A stretch of DNA of 64,000 nucleotides from Sphagnum magellanicum (Eukaryota; Streptophyta; Sphagnopsida; Sphagnales; Sphagnaceae): the NCBI GenBank assembly GCA_021904315.1, contig CM038915.1, positions 2,108,001 to 2,172,000 of the forward strand, read 5' to 3'. Positions 1-10,913 of this stretch are shown here, in pieces. How positions within the stretch are numbered: the first letter of the stretch is position 1; each line of letters opens with the position of its first letter. Position numbers and translations under genes: made by a program. The notes under the pieces were generated by a model. It made no database searches, was not told the DNA's origin, and was given only the letters and a program-made list of their open reading frames with translations.

Positions 1-251
1 ATCCTTAGTGATTTTCATCATTCCCCCATCACAAACTCCTACACCTAGTGTTAAATTGCATTAAGCTAAAGGACTTAAAGCATAATGGAAATAGCTTATC
101 CTTTAGAAATACAACCATTTACACATTCAGACATTCTTCCTTTTAATGCCACCAGGTATTGTAATTGATTTAAAACATTAATGCACACAACTCCTACAAA
201 AATAAAAGAACAACAAATAACTATATATATATTTGGCTCCAAACCCAAAAA

Positions 252-1166
252 TGATGCACCCCCAAGCTCCTTGATGGACTCAACTGTGAGTCCAAAGGTG
301 AAAATAACGAAAGGAGAAGGAGTTGGGGCACACTCCTTGGCTCATAACACTTTAGGGGTAGAAGGCCGTGTTGGAGCTCTAGGATGGGACTAAGAAGATT
401 GGCAAGCAATTCACTTACTCACACGGACCTGCACAAAACCAAACAACAAGTCGGTTAATGCATAATTAAAGCACTTCGGTGCACGGACAAGCCCTGGGCA
501 ACCACATATTCACAAGACTCACCACAACCCGAACTTGGGGGAAGCCACCACCTTCCCCCTTATAATATACTCTATGCTTAGCCATAGGACCAGCACCCAA
601 ATGTCATTTTGTCTCGGGACTCCTAAATGGGAGTCTCGAAATTCCCAAAATTAGAACTCTCGTAACTTTGGGGGCCTATAATTTTGTGTGCATACCTCCA
701 ATTGAAATGAGGTCTAAAGCAGAGTTGTAGCCCTTGTTAAGAGCTTTCTAATGATATGTTGCACACCACCTGCACACAAAGAAATTGGGGCGATTCCTGA
801 CTTTTAGTGGTTGGGAATCAAATTGCCAATTTGACTCCCAATCTTTCTTTTGGCCATAACTTGTGTTTGAAGTTTCCAAATGGGTCATGCGAACCCATCT
901 TAGACATCTAATTTCCAAGGGATTTTCAATGATATAAAAAAATCTTCAATCCAATGAGTTTTAGCCCCTACAATTTCCCTTTGAAGATTTGAGAGTCCAT
1001 TGGGTTTCCAACCCCCAAAGTGGGAGCTCACTTGGGAGTGTGGGGGTTCATTCCTTCAACTTTCTTGCACTCCCGGGAGCATGAAATGTGACTCTTGGGT
1101 TCACTCTTGGCCCACACATTTGCAAGCCCTTGCCTTGGTCATGAACCCAAGGTTAGGGTTGTGACA
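252..1166 (-). mobile_element. Solo LTR of an LTR retrotransposon (915 bp)
   Basis: Read on the minus strand, the element starts TGTCACAACCCTAACC at 1166 and ends ...GCATCA at 252, so it has the TG...CA termini of an LTR. It is flanked by AAAAA on both sides (247-251 and 1167-1171), consistent with a 5-bp target-site duplication. It is homologous along its length to the element at 43505-44502, including a TATA-like stretch just before a GGGGGAAGGTGG block. No internal retrotransposon region adjoins it, so it is a solo LTR fossil. The superfamily (Copia or Gypsy) cannot be told from an LTR alone. The poly-A target duplication is weak evidence by itself; the match to the other copy carries the call. 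Confidence 0.8.
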
Positions 1167-2969
1167 AAAAAAATGCCCTCTCCTTGTAGAACCACCCTCC
1201 TTCATATATGTGTGGCTCCTCATCCTTTTGAAATCCCAAGTGCCAATTGAAATCACCTTCACCACAGGCTTCATGAAGAACAAAAAACAATTTAGATGAA
1301 CTTGTAAGTTCACACCCTAAATTAACAAAAATAAAGTGCCCACCTTTTTTCCTCCTCAAATGCAAACCTGCAAACATAAAACACACTAAACAAAACTACA
1401 TACCATTCTAAACACCATATGGTTAATGTGCTCATGAAAGTTATTGTTTCCCATTAATTGTTATTTTAAGGTAGTATAGGTCAACCCTTTTTCACTTTAG
1501 GGATCTTTTAGGTCACACTAGAACTAATTACCTGTCATGGTTTTTTGATATGTAAGTAATCACAAAAGGTGATGTGAGTTGTTATTTGAAAGTTTAAAGA
1601 AACATCCCAACATTGGTTTGTAATTTGTAGTAATGTTGTTTAGTTTTAGCTTTTGTATTTTGAGGTCCTCCCTTTTCTTTATTTGATATGTTTTTCACTG
1701 TGGAAGGGGTTCGGGAACTTGATTTTCCCCTTGTGATTCGCCTTCTTAGGTGGATTTTTTGTCTTTTTGGATGTGGGTCCTTCCATTTTTGTTTTTTGTA
1801 TTCCCCCTTTTTTGGGGTGCTTTGGTTTTTATTTGATTGGAAGGGTTTCATCATTTTGAATAACAAATAGAAAGTCCCATCCCATTCCAATTTTTTTTAG
1901 CATGATGGAACTTACAATCTAATTCTAAATTTAGGTTCTTAACTTTCCAAAATAAAATCCTATAATCCTGAATTTCCTAAACTTCCCTTCAGGATTGAAG
2001 ATATTCAATCTTGTAGGTACCAAAGGTGCACAACCAATAGAAATTGACCACCTGAATAAAGAGTACATCTACTTGCACAAATTGTGCCCAAAGACAATAC
2101 ATGCCTACTTAGAGGAAAGAAAGGATTAGATTTAGTACTTGAATGCATAGCCAATGGAAACTTGTATTTAAAAATAGATTTGGAAATCAATTCCAATTTG
2201 CTAGTATTGGGTCTTTAATATTTATATTGATATCAATATTAACAATTTTTTTGTGGCGAATTTTTGCCACTTGATGATAGTATAGAATGGGTCATGAATT
2301 GGTGAAAGGTTTTAAAAAAAGATATTGGCACAAAGTCGCCATATTTTTTGAAGAAGAAAAGTTTAGAATGGCTACATTTATAGGTTCTAACATTTCACCA
2401 AAATATAATAGGGTTCCAAAAGTTTTATTTTCCCCTAAACTTTAGCCAAATTTGGTTAAGTCCTCTTTTGGATTTTTGCTAGTCCACTTACCTCACATTG
2501 AATTGAAAAAAGAAAACCCTAACAAGATCTAAAAATTGTAATTTGATTATGTTGAATCATGAATGGAAATTTACAAGCATATTTTATCAACATCATTAAG
2601 ATGGATGGATGGATGTAGGATGGTAGTGTTGCATTATCATAGGACACCCCCTTTACCTAGCACCTCTATCTTTTGGGCACAACTTGAAATTGAAGATTTC
2701 GTAATTTGTTAAGATTCTACAATAAACAAAAGTTGATTGCTTGTATGTTTCAACCAAAAAGAGAAAAACATAGAGGTACAAAGAAACAACTTGCATATTT
2801 GAAACGTTTTTAAAAATGCAACAACTACATGCCTAACCCTAAATCCCCATTCCCAAATTTAAGAACAATGCCCAAAAAAATTCAAGCTTAAATTTTTTTC
2901 ATAAGCTAAAAACATGTTTAGCCCCACCTCAAAAAAAAGGATTTTAAAAAAAAACAAAAACATGTATAC

Positions 2970-3036
2970 AATAGGTCTAGAGGTTGGGTCCCCTTCTTGC
3001 TAGAGACAAATTCCTGAGTTCAAGTTTGGATTTTTT
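2970..3036 (+). repeat. Possible tRNA-derived SINE head
   Basis: GGTCTAGAGGTTGGG resembles a Pol III A box. About 45 bases further on, GAGTTCAAGTTTGG resembles a B box, and a run of T follows. This spacing and order is that of tRNA-derived SINE heads. The B box departs from the GGTTCGANTCC consensus and no second copy was found in the window, so this is tentative and not a functional tRNA. Confidence 0.3.
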
Positions 3037-3680
3037 TTTTCAAAATTTAGAATCAACTATCCAAGGACTTGGAATTGGCCGACCTAAAAATCAATTCAAT
3101 TGCCAAAAGCTTCATGTGACACCATTCAAAAAAGAAATCACTCTCCATCTAGGATTGCTTACTAACCTTTTCATATGTCCATGTTTGTTGTGCAATCCAT
3201 ACTAGGAATCCATGCTAGGAAGCCATGCCCACTTCAATAGTGTAGGTCCAAGACTTTTTCACAATCTTGCTACTTGAATAATTGCCTTCAAAGCAACATC
3301 TTTGAAGCCCAATTATAATACAAAAAGAAAATAGAAAGAATGTCTAAAGGTTGCCTCTTGCATGAATAGCCATTTATGTAGCCACTAGAGATTGAAGGAA
3401 GACCTCTTCATTTGAACCAATAATGTTGTTGTGTAGAATATAAGTCCTTAAGTTGGTGAGCTTGTCAAGGTAGCCCATTTGCTCTATACATTATGAAATA
3501 TATGGTTGATTTGGGACAATCCTTAAGACAATGCTCAAGGGTCTTGATGGCTTGACATATGGGATCCAATGGGAAGACCTCTATTATTGAAGGTTAGCCA
3601 AATGAGAGTTGCAACTTTCAAAGAAGACTAAGAGTTTTGCCACAAATGATTGATGATTAATTTGGAGTAGTCCTTTCTGT

Positions 3681-3861
3681 AATCCAATTATTGGATGAAG
3701 ATGACAAGAACACATTGCTCAAACTATAGTGAAAAAACTAGGGCATACAAAATCACTCAATATGTATATAAAATCCAATTGTTGGATGAAGATGATAAGA
3801 ACACATTGTTCAGACTATAGTGAAAAAACCAAGGCATATAAAATCACCTAGTATGTCAATC
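3681..3861 (+). repeat. Tandem duplication, 91-bp unit, two copies
   Basis: The unit starting AATCCAATTATTGGATGAAG at 3681 is repeated from 3772 with a few substitutions, and both copies continue through CTATAGTGAAAAAAC. There is no open frame across it, so it is most likely a simple slippage or unequal-exchange product. Confidence 0.85.
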
Positions 3862-4870
3862 CAAGCCGAAACCAAATATGCATCTATTATGGCACATACA
3901 TTTTCTAAACAACTTTGAGCTTAATGCTTGAAAACCTATTGAAACTCTTATTATCAACATTAAGTACAACAATTAAAGGTTTCTAGGGTTAGATCCCTCT
4001 AATCTCACTTTCAGTGAGCTCCATTGGTCTTATTGGTCATTTCCTGATTGAAATATAACATAGAACTCCCATGAAAGATCCCACACCCCAAATCAACAAC
4101 AACATGGAGAAAGAGAATTCTCAAACTTCACTTGTGACACATACAAAACAATTTCAGCACCATGCACCCAAAGTTTTTAACATCAATAAACAAGTAACAC
4201 ACCTTGACACAAACAACTAGAGTGTTCAACATTCACAAACATTCCTCATGACTTTGACAAAGGAGACCATAACACCTTCATGGATCATCAAACACAATTC
4301 TCATGACCTAGTAAGCACTAAAGCTTTTTCGGAATTCCCAACATATGGGTGCTTTCACATGAAGTACAAAACTAAACACAAAAAGAAACATAGCGAAAAC
4401 ATACACACAATTTGAAATGCCATTAAATTGCTCTCAAGATCCTTCTGGTTCTTCATCATTCTTTGATCATGGACCCCTAAAGCTATAACTATAACGGAAT
4501 TCCTGTCTATAGAGGCTCATGGCGCAATGGATAGTTCATCACCTCTGGCAAAACAAGAAGTCCTATCACAAAACCAATCTCCTAAGCCTTTTATCCTAAA
4601 ATTCACCAAATAACAACCTCACTTCCCACTCTAGACCCTAATAAAAAAACTTGCTTGTCTCCTTATTTCTTCTTCTCTTATCCTCCTCCTTGTCCAATAG
4701 TTTGATAAGGTCCATTAAAGCCATCCACAAACAAAACCACACCATGAAAAATGCGTCTAACTGAACACCACAACTAATAGTAGGAACTGTTGAAATTAAA
4801 AACCAACAATGGTCATAACTTGCAAATAACAAGTGTGAGAAAAATAACAACAATAAAAAAACATTAGCTT

Positions 4871-5488
4871 CACATCACCCTCAACCACCCACAAAATTGT
4901 GCTTTTCTGCTTTCGGCAGTTGAGTACATTGTACCATCCCATTTAGGCCTTCATCCCATGTTTTTTCATCACAAGACCTTCACCTATTGTTAGCAAGGTA
5001 TCCCCACATTAGGGAGAGTATTCAAACAACTCATCTCTAAAGAAACTTGACCCTCCAGAGTTTGTAGTCTTGGCCAATCATGCTCTGGTTCTAGCACCTA
5101 ATCAGTGCATGAACAAGTGCTCCTAATGTAAAGGCCTATAGTTTATTCATACTTGTGAAGAAGCTGTTCTTCAACAATGGCCAATCTTGTATTTTATATA
5201 TTTTATATCTTGAAATAAAATATAATTTACAATTTATTTAAATGTAAAAAGGGTGCTAATAATTCGTTATAAAAATATATGAAAAATACCTAATATACTT
5301 TTAAAACATAATTAATATTTTTATAAAATATTTTTATAATATTTCATAGCATACCCTTTTATTTAAACTACCAGCATTTCAAGCATGGCTGGTAGAACCA
5401 GACCTATATGACCTGCTCTCTAATATGCTGAGGTGCTCCCGACATAACAACCATTTCACAATTTTTTACTCTTGACATCGAAGTAAAG
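4871..5488 (+). repeat. Dispersed repeat, copy 1 (partner at 27937-28510)
   Basis: From CACATCACCCTCAA to GAAGTAAAG this segment matches 27937-28510 in the same orientation with high identity and a few small indels. Homology stops abruptly at both ends, as expected for two copies of one interspersed element. I see no terminal inverted repeats, no obvious target duplication and no coding potential. The family is unknown; it could be a truncated non-autonomous transposon. Confidence 0.8.
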
Positions 5489-5769
5489 GTGGATTTTTGT
5501 TGTTGTTAATGTGTTCCCATCAAGTTCTCAATGGGTTCTCAACATGTTCCCCAAGTTCCTAATGTGTTCCCAAATGCCCTTCACTTAATCCCAAGTGCTT
5601 TGCCTTAAGTTTTATACTTGCAAAACTCAGGAGGACCTACATCTTGGAATATTGATTAATTGTTTTGTGATGGGCCAATGAAACTAGTGATTTCTCATTT
5701 GAACCACTGCATAGTGCACATGGTTATACAATAGTTGTAAACTTATCAAGTTGAAGCTTTCCATGAAAC

Positions 5770-5933
5770 CCGTAAGTGGACGGACTCCCCACGCAACGTC
5801 ACTGATAAAAATAAAGATTGCACTTGCTGAATTGAGTGCTTATAACAAAATGTGGCAGAAAGAAGTATGTGGGTGCTAGTTACTTTCTAGAAAGATGTAG
5901 GTCCTAGCTGTAATGCAGCTTTATACAATGCAG
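5770..5933 (+). repeat. Dispersed repeat fragment abutting the left arm
   Basis: The stretch with AAAGATTGCACTTGCTGAATTGAGTG and TGTGGCAGAAAG is similar in the same orientation to about 23280-23370, and partly to about 21880-22020. It ends where the inverted-repeat homology begins at 5934. Related copies therefore sit on both the outer and inner sides of the left arm. No coding content is seen. Confidence 0.6.
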
Positions 5934-6479
5934 ACCCTTGTTCACCTAATATGAATCGGAAGGACAAAAAATGGATGAAGGGTCGAAATGGAAGTGTAAA
6001 GTTGGCACTTATAATGTTGCACATTATGTCAAATGTTTGTTAACCAAGCATTTGAAAGAGGTGCATGCACTAGAAGGAAAACATGTATTTTTTACCAGTC
6101 TTTATGATTAAATTTTAGTCACATTTTGCAACTAAAATCTCCTTAGTCACCTAGGACAAGTCACATGCGATAAATTAATCGTAAATGAAAAAAAATATTG
6201 GATGAAAAAAAAGTCAACAAATACAAATTCATCCTTTGACTCCATTGTATATGTATTGTCACATGTGATTAAAATATAACTATTTTGGTCACAATTGAAA
6301 GCAAATGATGTGTTGGCACGTGTCCCAATATTTGATTATTTGAAATGTTATTATTTTGAAAAAATTTAAGACATTCAATTCAAATGATTGGATGATCTTA
6401 TATTGTGACACATGGCCCAATGTAAACATGCCACATGTCATTTAAAAAATAATTTAATACAAAAATATTAATATTAGGT

Positions 6480-6680
6480 TGGTAGGTACATAAGTAGGTG
6501 CCTACAAACCTAAGTTACATACCCACCTACCTACTTAAGTGAAAAGGTAGGTAGGTAGGTTCTACCTTCCTAGGCTAAATACCTATTCATATAGGTAGGT
6601 ACTTAAATAGGTAGGTACATAAGTCAACCTAAGTGGGTAGGTCAAATTAGGTATCTAGCTAATTAGGTAAATAAGTAGGT
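6480..6680. repeat. GGTA/TACC-rich low-complexity tract
   Basis: Dense, irregular GTAGGTA and CTACCTA words, both strands mixed, with no coding frame. Its outer part is shared with the right arm (51765-51830); the part after 6537 is left-arm specific. Similar clusters recur at several other places in the window. Confidence 0.7.
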
Positions 6681-7078
6681 TACGGAGGTAACTATTTTAA
6701 AATTGTGCATAATTTGTTTTTTTGTTTTGGGTTAAACCTTTGATTTACTCATCCCATGTGCACAAATTTTTAAATGTGAAGTTAGATGACCACATCCCCT
6801 AATTTATATAGTGTTCAAAATCGGAATGGAAATTAAACAATATGGGATAAGTTTTGAAGTTGCAATTTCCTCACAAACTAAAATGTAACTCAAAAACTTT
6901 CTTTGTGCCTTTTTTTTAAAAAATTTAGATTTTTACACAATATAAGTGCATGGTTTACTAAATAATTAAATATTCATTTAATTAATAATGATTAAATTTA
7001 CATATATTAAAACTATAAATTATACATTACAAATATTTAGTATTCATTATCAATCATTTAAATAAATAATAATTTTTT
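6538..7078. other. Left-arm-specific 540-bp AT-rich segment
   Basis: In the right arm the flanking sequences meet directly at ACCTACTTAATATATATC. In the left arm about 540 bp lie between ACCTACTTAA and TTTAATATATAAC, with TAA at both junctions. It is either an insertion here (TAA could be a target duplication) or a deletion in the right arm at TAA microhomology. No terminal inverted repeats are evident. Confidence 0.7.
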
Positions 7079-7858
7079 AATATATAACAAACTAGCTATC
7101 TAATTACTCACAAGTTATTAATACATAACTCATAAATAATTAAATAACTAAAATATTTCAAAACTTTTTGTTACTTTTAAAAATCTGATCAAATTATATA
7201 TACTATAATTCATGTAACATTAATTTAATTACTATAATTTAAAAAATAACTATTTTAAATATTTCTTTAAAAATTATAAATACTGAACTAACAATTGATA
7301 TTAAAAAGTAAATTTTTACACAATAATATTCAACTAATTACATTACTCACTATATAATTACATTTATTAGTGTAAAAATTATTGTAGGTCAAATAATTTT
7401 TTTCTCTTGGTAATATTAAATGTAAATAAAATAATTTTCTAAACATAACATTAATTCTCATAATTGTTGTAAAATTACTATAAAATATTTATCATAGATG
7501 ATGAATTGCAAAATTTTAAAAATAAAAATAAATTGTGTTTAATAATCAACAAACCATACATTATTGATTAAGTTATCGATTTAAGATGTGTAGGCATTGT
7601 TAAAAATCACAACACAACATAAATTTGGGTATTGTTTATAAAATGAAAGATTACCACAATTGTTTTGTTAGGTTATACAAAGCATTATCTTTGTCACAAG
7701 GTTTTCCCACCTTTGAAACAAGATTGCTAAGTTGGGAACATGTGGAAAACACTTCCCTTATTGAATTGAAACCAAGTTGGGCATGTGCGGGTCCCATGCT
7801 TCATAGTGGGTTAACTAGTGGAGATGGAATATTTGTTGAATATGGACATGGGTAGGGG

Positions 7859-10800
7859 GTGATTGGGTCATATGCATTGTCCATGGTTAATTTGAGATTT
7901 CAGATAATAGCCTCTAGTGGGCTACAAGCCCATTTGATTAACTCTCTATGGGTATTGGTAGTGTGTGTGCCATATACTATGGATGACCCAAATATGGGCA
8001 ACATCTTGTCACCATCTTGTATTTGCAACAAATTTAATGGCTTGATTAGAATTATAGTTCGAGGTTGCTTGAACAACATAATTAACAGCCTAAAAAATGT
8101 CATTGGATTGTTCACCATGTTCCCCATTTGTTGAATCAATTACAACATCCAAGGTAATCTTGTGCAAACATTTTACAATGGTTGAAGTGGTTGGCATATC
8201 AAATGGACCAAATGCATTGTCCACTTTTGGTTGGTGGCACCCTATTTGAACATCACAAAAGCCAACCTTATGTTGGACGACTGAATTGTGGTTAATGGAT
8301 TCATTAACAGATCGCACTTTATTGATAACCTCAAAGGCATGCATTAAATTTGTAAACATGCATGTACACCATGTGACAATCAATGATGTAACCCACATCT
8401 ACAAATTATTTTTTTGCAAAATAGGAATGAATGTTATTAATAATTGTTAATAACAAGAACAATGTTACCAATTTTGTAAGAATATAATCTTATTTTTAAA
8501 ACTTTGATACATGAAAAAATAAAACATACATAGTTTGCATGGGTCTAGTCAACATCAAAGTTTTCTTTCCTATTTAACCACTTATAAATGTTCATAATTG
8601 GTGGTTTGTCAATAGCAAGTTGATCACATTGGGTCCAAGCCATGATAAAGTGGATGGAATCATTGAAGGCCATATCTTGCAAAGCACGAGCTTGCACAAA
8701 AATAAACCATTGTTCTAGTTCTGCCCACCATTCTTTTGTTGGGGACTTTAAAAGCTCCCATTGATCCTCAATTTCAGCAACCTATTTTTCTAGCGAGTTG
8801 CCCTTTCTTGCAGCAACATACGTGATATAACCATCTTCCTTCGAATACATACATGCTAAATCCCAATACACATGCAAAGACTTGTTTCCAAGCCATTGAT
8901 GGATGTTATCCCTCATGCCACCATCATATGGACATGTGATAATTGGGTCTTTCAAAGATGATAATTGCAAAAAAACCCAAATGTATAGAACATTCCAAGG
9001 CACTCGGAAAATTATGCTACATAGTGCCATTGATCGAAGAGTTGATTACATGAAAAATCCTTCTGTAACATTATGTTGCAAAGAAAGCACATGCAAATTG
9101 TTCCACAAATTGTGGATGTTAATCAAGAAATGGTGAAAAGGATGCCATTCCCATTTTATTCACAAAATCCAAGGGTACATTTTGTGATCAAATTCGTTAA
9201 CTTTTTTTGTGACAATGTCTTACACCATATCTTCTTGTTGAACATTCCATTGTCACATGAGGTCTTCTTTTGCAATTTGAACACCAATGTGTTGAACATA
9301 TGCACATAAGTGTTGTAGTTCATGGTTTTTGAATTCGGGTTTTGCACCTTAGTTGTTGCCACAACCACCAAATTTGCAATCACTCATGTGATGTGTGGGT
9401 GGGCCGTCATGAAAAAAATAAAAAACCCAAGTATGCAAATGTTAAGACCATAACATGCACCTAACCACATAGGTCATAAATAAAATTTAATTTTGAAGTG
9501 CAAATGCATTACAAATTACATGCATTAAAAATGCAAAGATTAATTAAGCATATTTTTTCAAAACCAAATCAAATTTGCAGGTACATGTAGATGTGTCATG
9601 CACATGAAATGAGGGGTTTAAGCTTTTTGTATGTTATAAATGGCACCCAATTTGTGGCATGATGTATTTTATTCAATTTGTGGTCAGGAAGGGAAAACAC
9701 ATCATAAGCACACATCAATTGGGACCACCAAGTTGGGGACTCCTTCCATTTTCAGACCTCTTTTTTGAACCCAACCAAATCACCACCATAAACATCATAA
9801 GGCAAAAATCCACACTCCAACAAGTAAAAAAGTCCAAGTGCACCCTAAAATGTTTAATAGGTTGAGGTTGGGGCCATGGTACAACAACCAAACCATTTAC
9901 CTCCTTCAAGACCTAGTTGTGAAATTCCTCTTTCGCCTTTGCTATATTTTGAAGTGATTCATAAAACCGATTAATATTTGGCACATTTTGAATCATCACA
10001 ATAGGGTGAAGAACAAGTTTCAACTTCTTTATTGAATTAACATGTTTCAGTGATGGGCCTAAAGAAATGTGGGGAATATTTTTAATTACTTGTTGCAAAC
10101 CAATAATCACTGTTGGCTCACTTAAGGTATCGGCAGACATGTCAATGTTAGATGGATAATGCACTTTGGTTTGTTTTCTTGTTTTCTATTGAGGTTGTGT
10201 GATGGATTATGCAATTGGTTGAATAAACTATAATTGATTTGTTGTTGGAATGTTTAGATCCTCAAAAATATGATCATTTGATGTGACATCGCGCACATTC
10301 CATTTCACAATTGGTGCATTCACTTTGGTTGAACCACATTATGTGATTATAATTTTAGTATTCAAGCATTCCATTTAACACCCACACTAGCTTGAAACAA
10401 TTGAAAACCAGATGCCAACGTTGGTTCCTTGGAAGCCCTAACCTCTATTGAATCATCCTAGTTTGGCTTCTTCTACTTTCAAAATTATGCGTTAAGTTCA
10501 TGGAAAAGCTCTTCAACCTTCCAATATTTTCCCATAAGATCATATGTAATGCCTCCAAGTTTATTCTTGAAATTCTTGAATCGTTGTGCATGTTGCAAGT
10601 TCGAGTACACAAGGAGGGGAATTTTAACCCCATTTACATCCAAAGGGCCATTTGGACAACCTTGAATCTAATGGTCATTGATGCGCAACTTGCTAGAAAA
10701 ATTTCACTTGCAATACACACAAACAAAAGCATCATGTTTCTTTTTTTCATCTCGTACACAACTTGTAGTTACTTCCATTTTCATTTCTATGTAGACTCTT

Positions 10801-10913
10801 ATCAACATTGTTTGTTGAACCCACCCCCCTTCCTTTCGGTTTATGTAATAGGTAATAATGTTGGTGAGGTCATCTATCGCCCCCACTTTTGTACTTACAC
10901 CAAGTTTCTTCAA
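7859..10913 (-). pseudogene. Unrecognised coding relic with BED-like zinc finger (left copy)
   Basis: Read on the minus strand, a chain of open segments runs from about 10913 to 7900. It opens with a zinc-finger-like stretch: CVYC, then twelve residues, His, four residues, Cys (C2HC spacing as in BED fingers). Later segments include YDGGMRDNIHQW, WDLACMYSKEDGY, a Trp-rich WWAELEQWF part, and VGFCDVQIGCHQPK after what looks like a short intron (about 8400-8560). Stops interrupt it at several places, most shared with the right-arm copy at 47935-50960. This copy also has a stop right after the second finger cysteine, where the right copy has Arg. I do not recognise the family; a decayed transposon-derived gene is the likeliest reading. 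It decayed before the arms duplicated. Confidence 0.5.

Larger units (their letters stand above)
1172..4870. other. Intergenic DNA, no gene recognised
   Basis: All open frames here are short (under 100 codons), not repeated elsewhere in the window, and resemble no family I know. The stretch is AT-rich with many homopolymer runs. It contains a possible SINE head near 2970-3035 and a 91-bp tandem duplication near 3681-3861, listed separately. Nothing else stands out. Confidence 0.6.

Noticed and set aside
4507-4565. tRNA-like CATGGCGCAATGGATAG stretch
   Set aside because: It looks like an A box of a tRNA-Arg type, but no matching B box or acceptor stem follows, so no tRNA or SINE was called.
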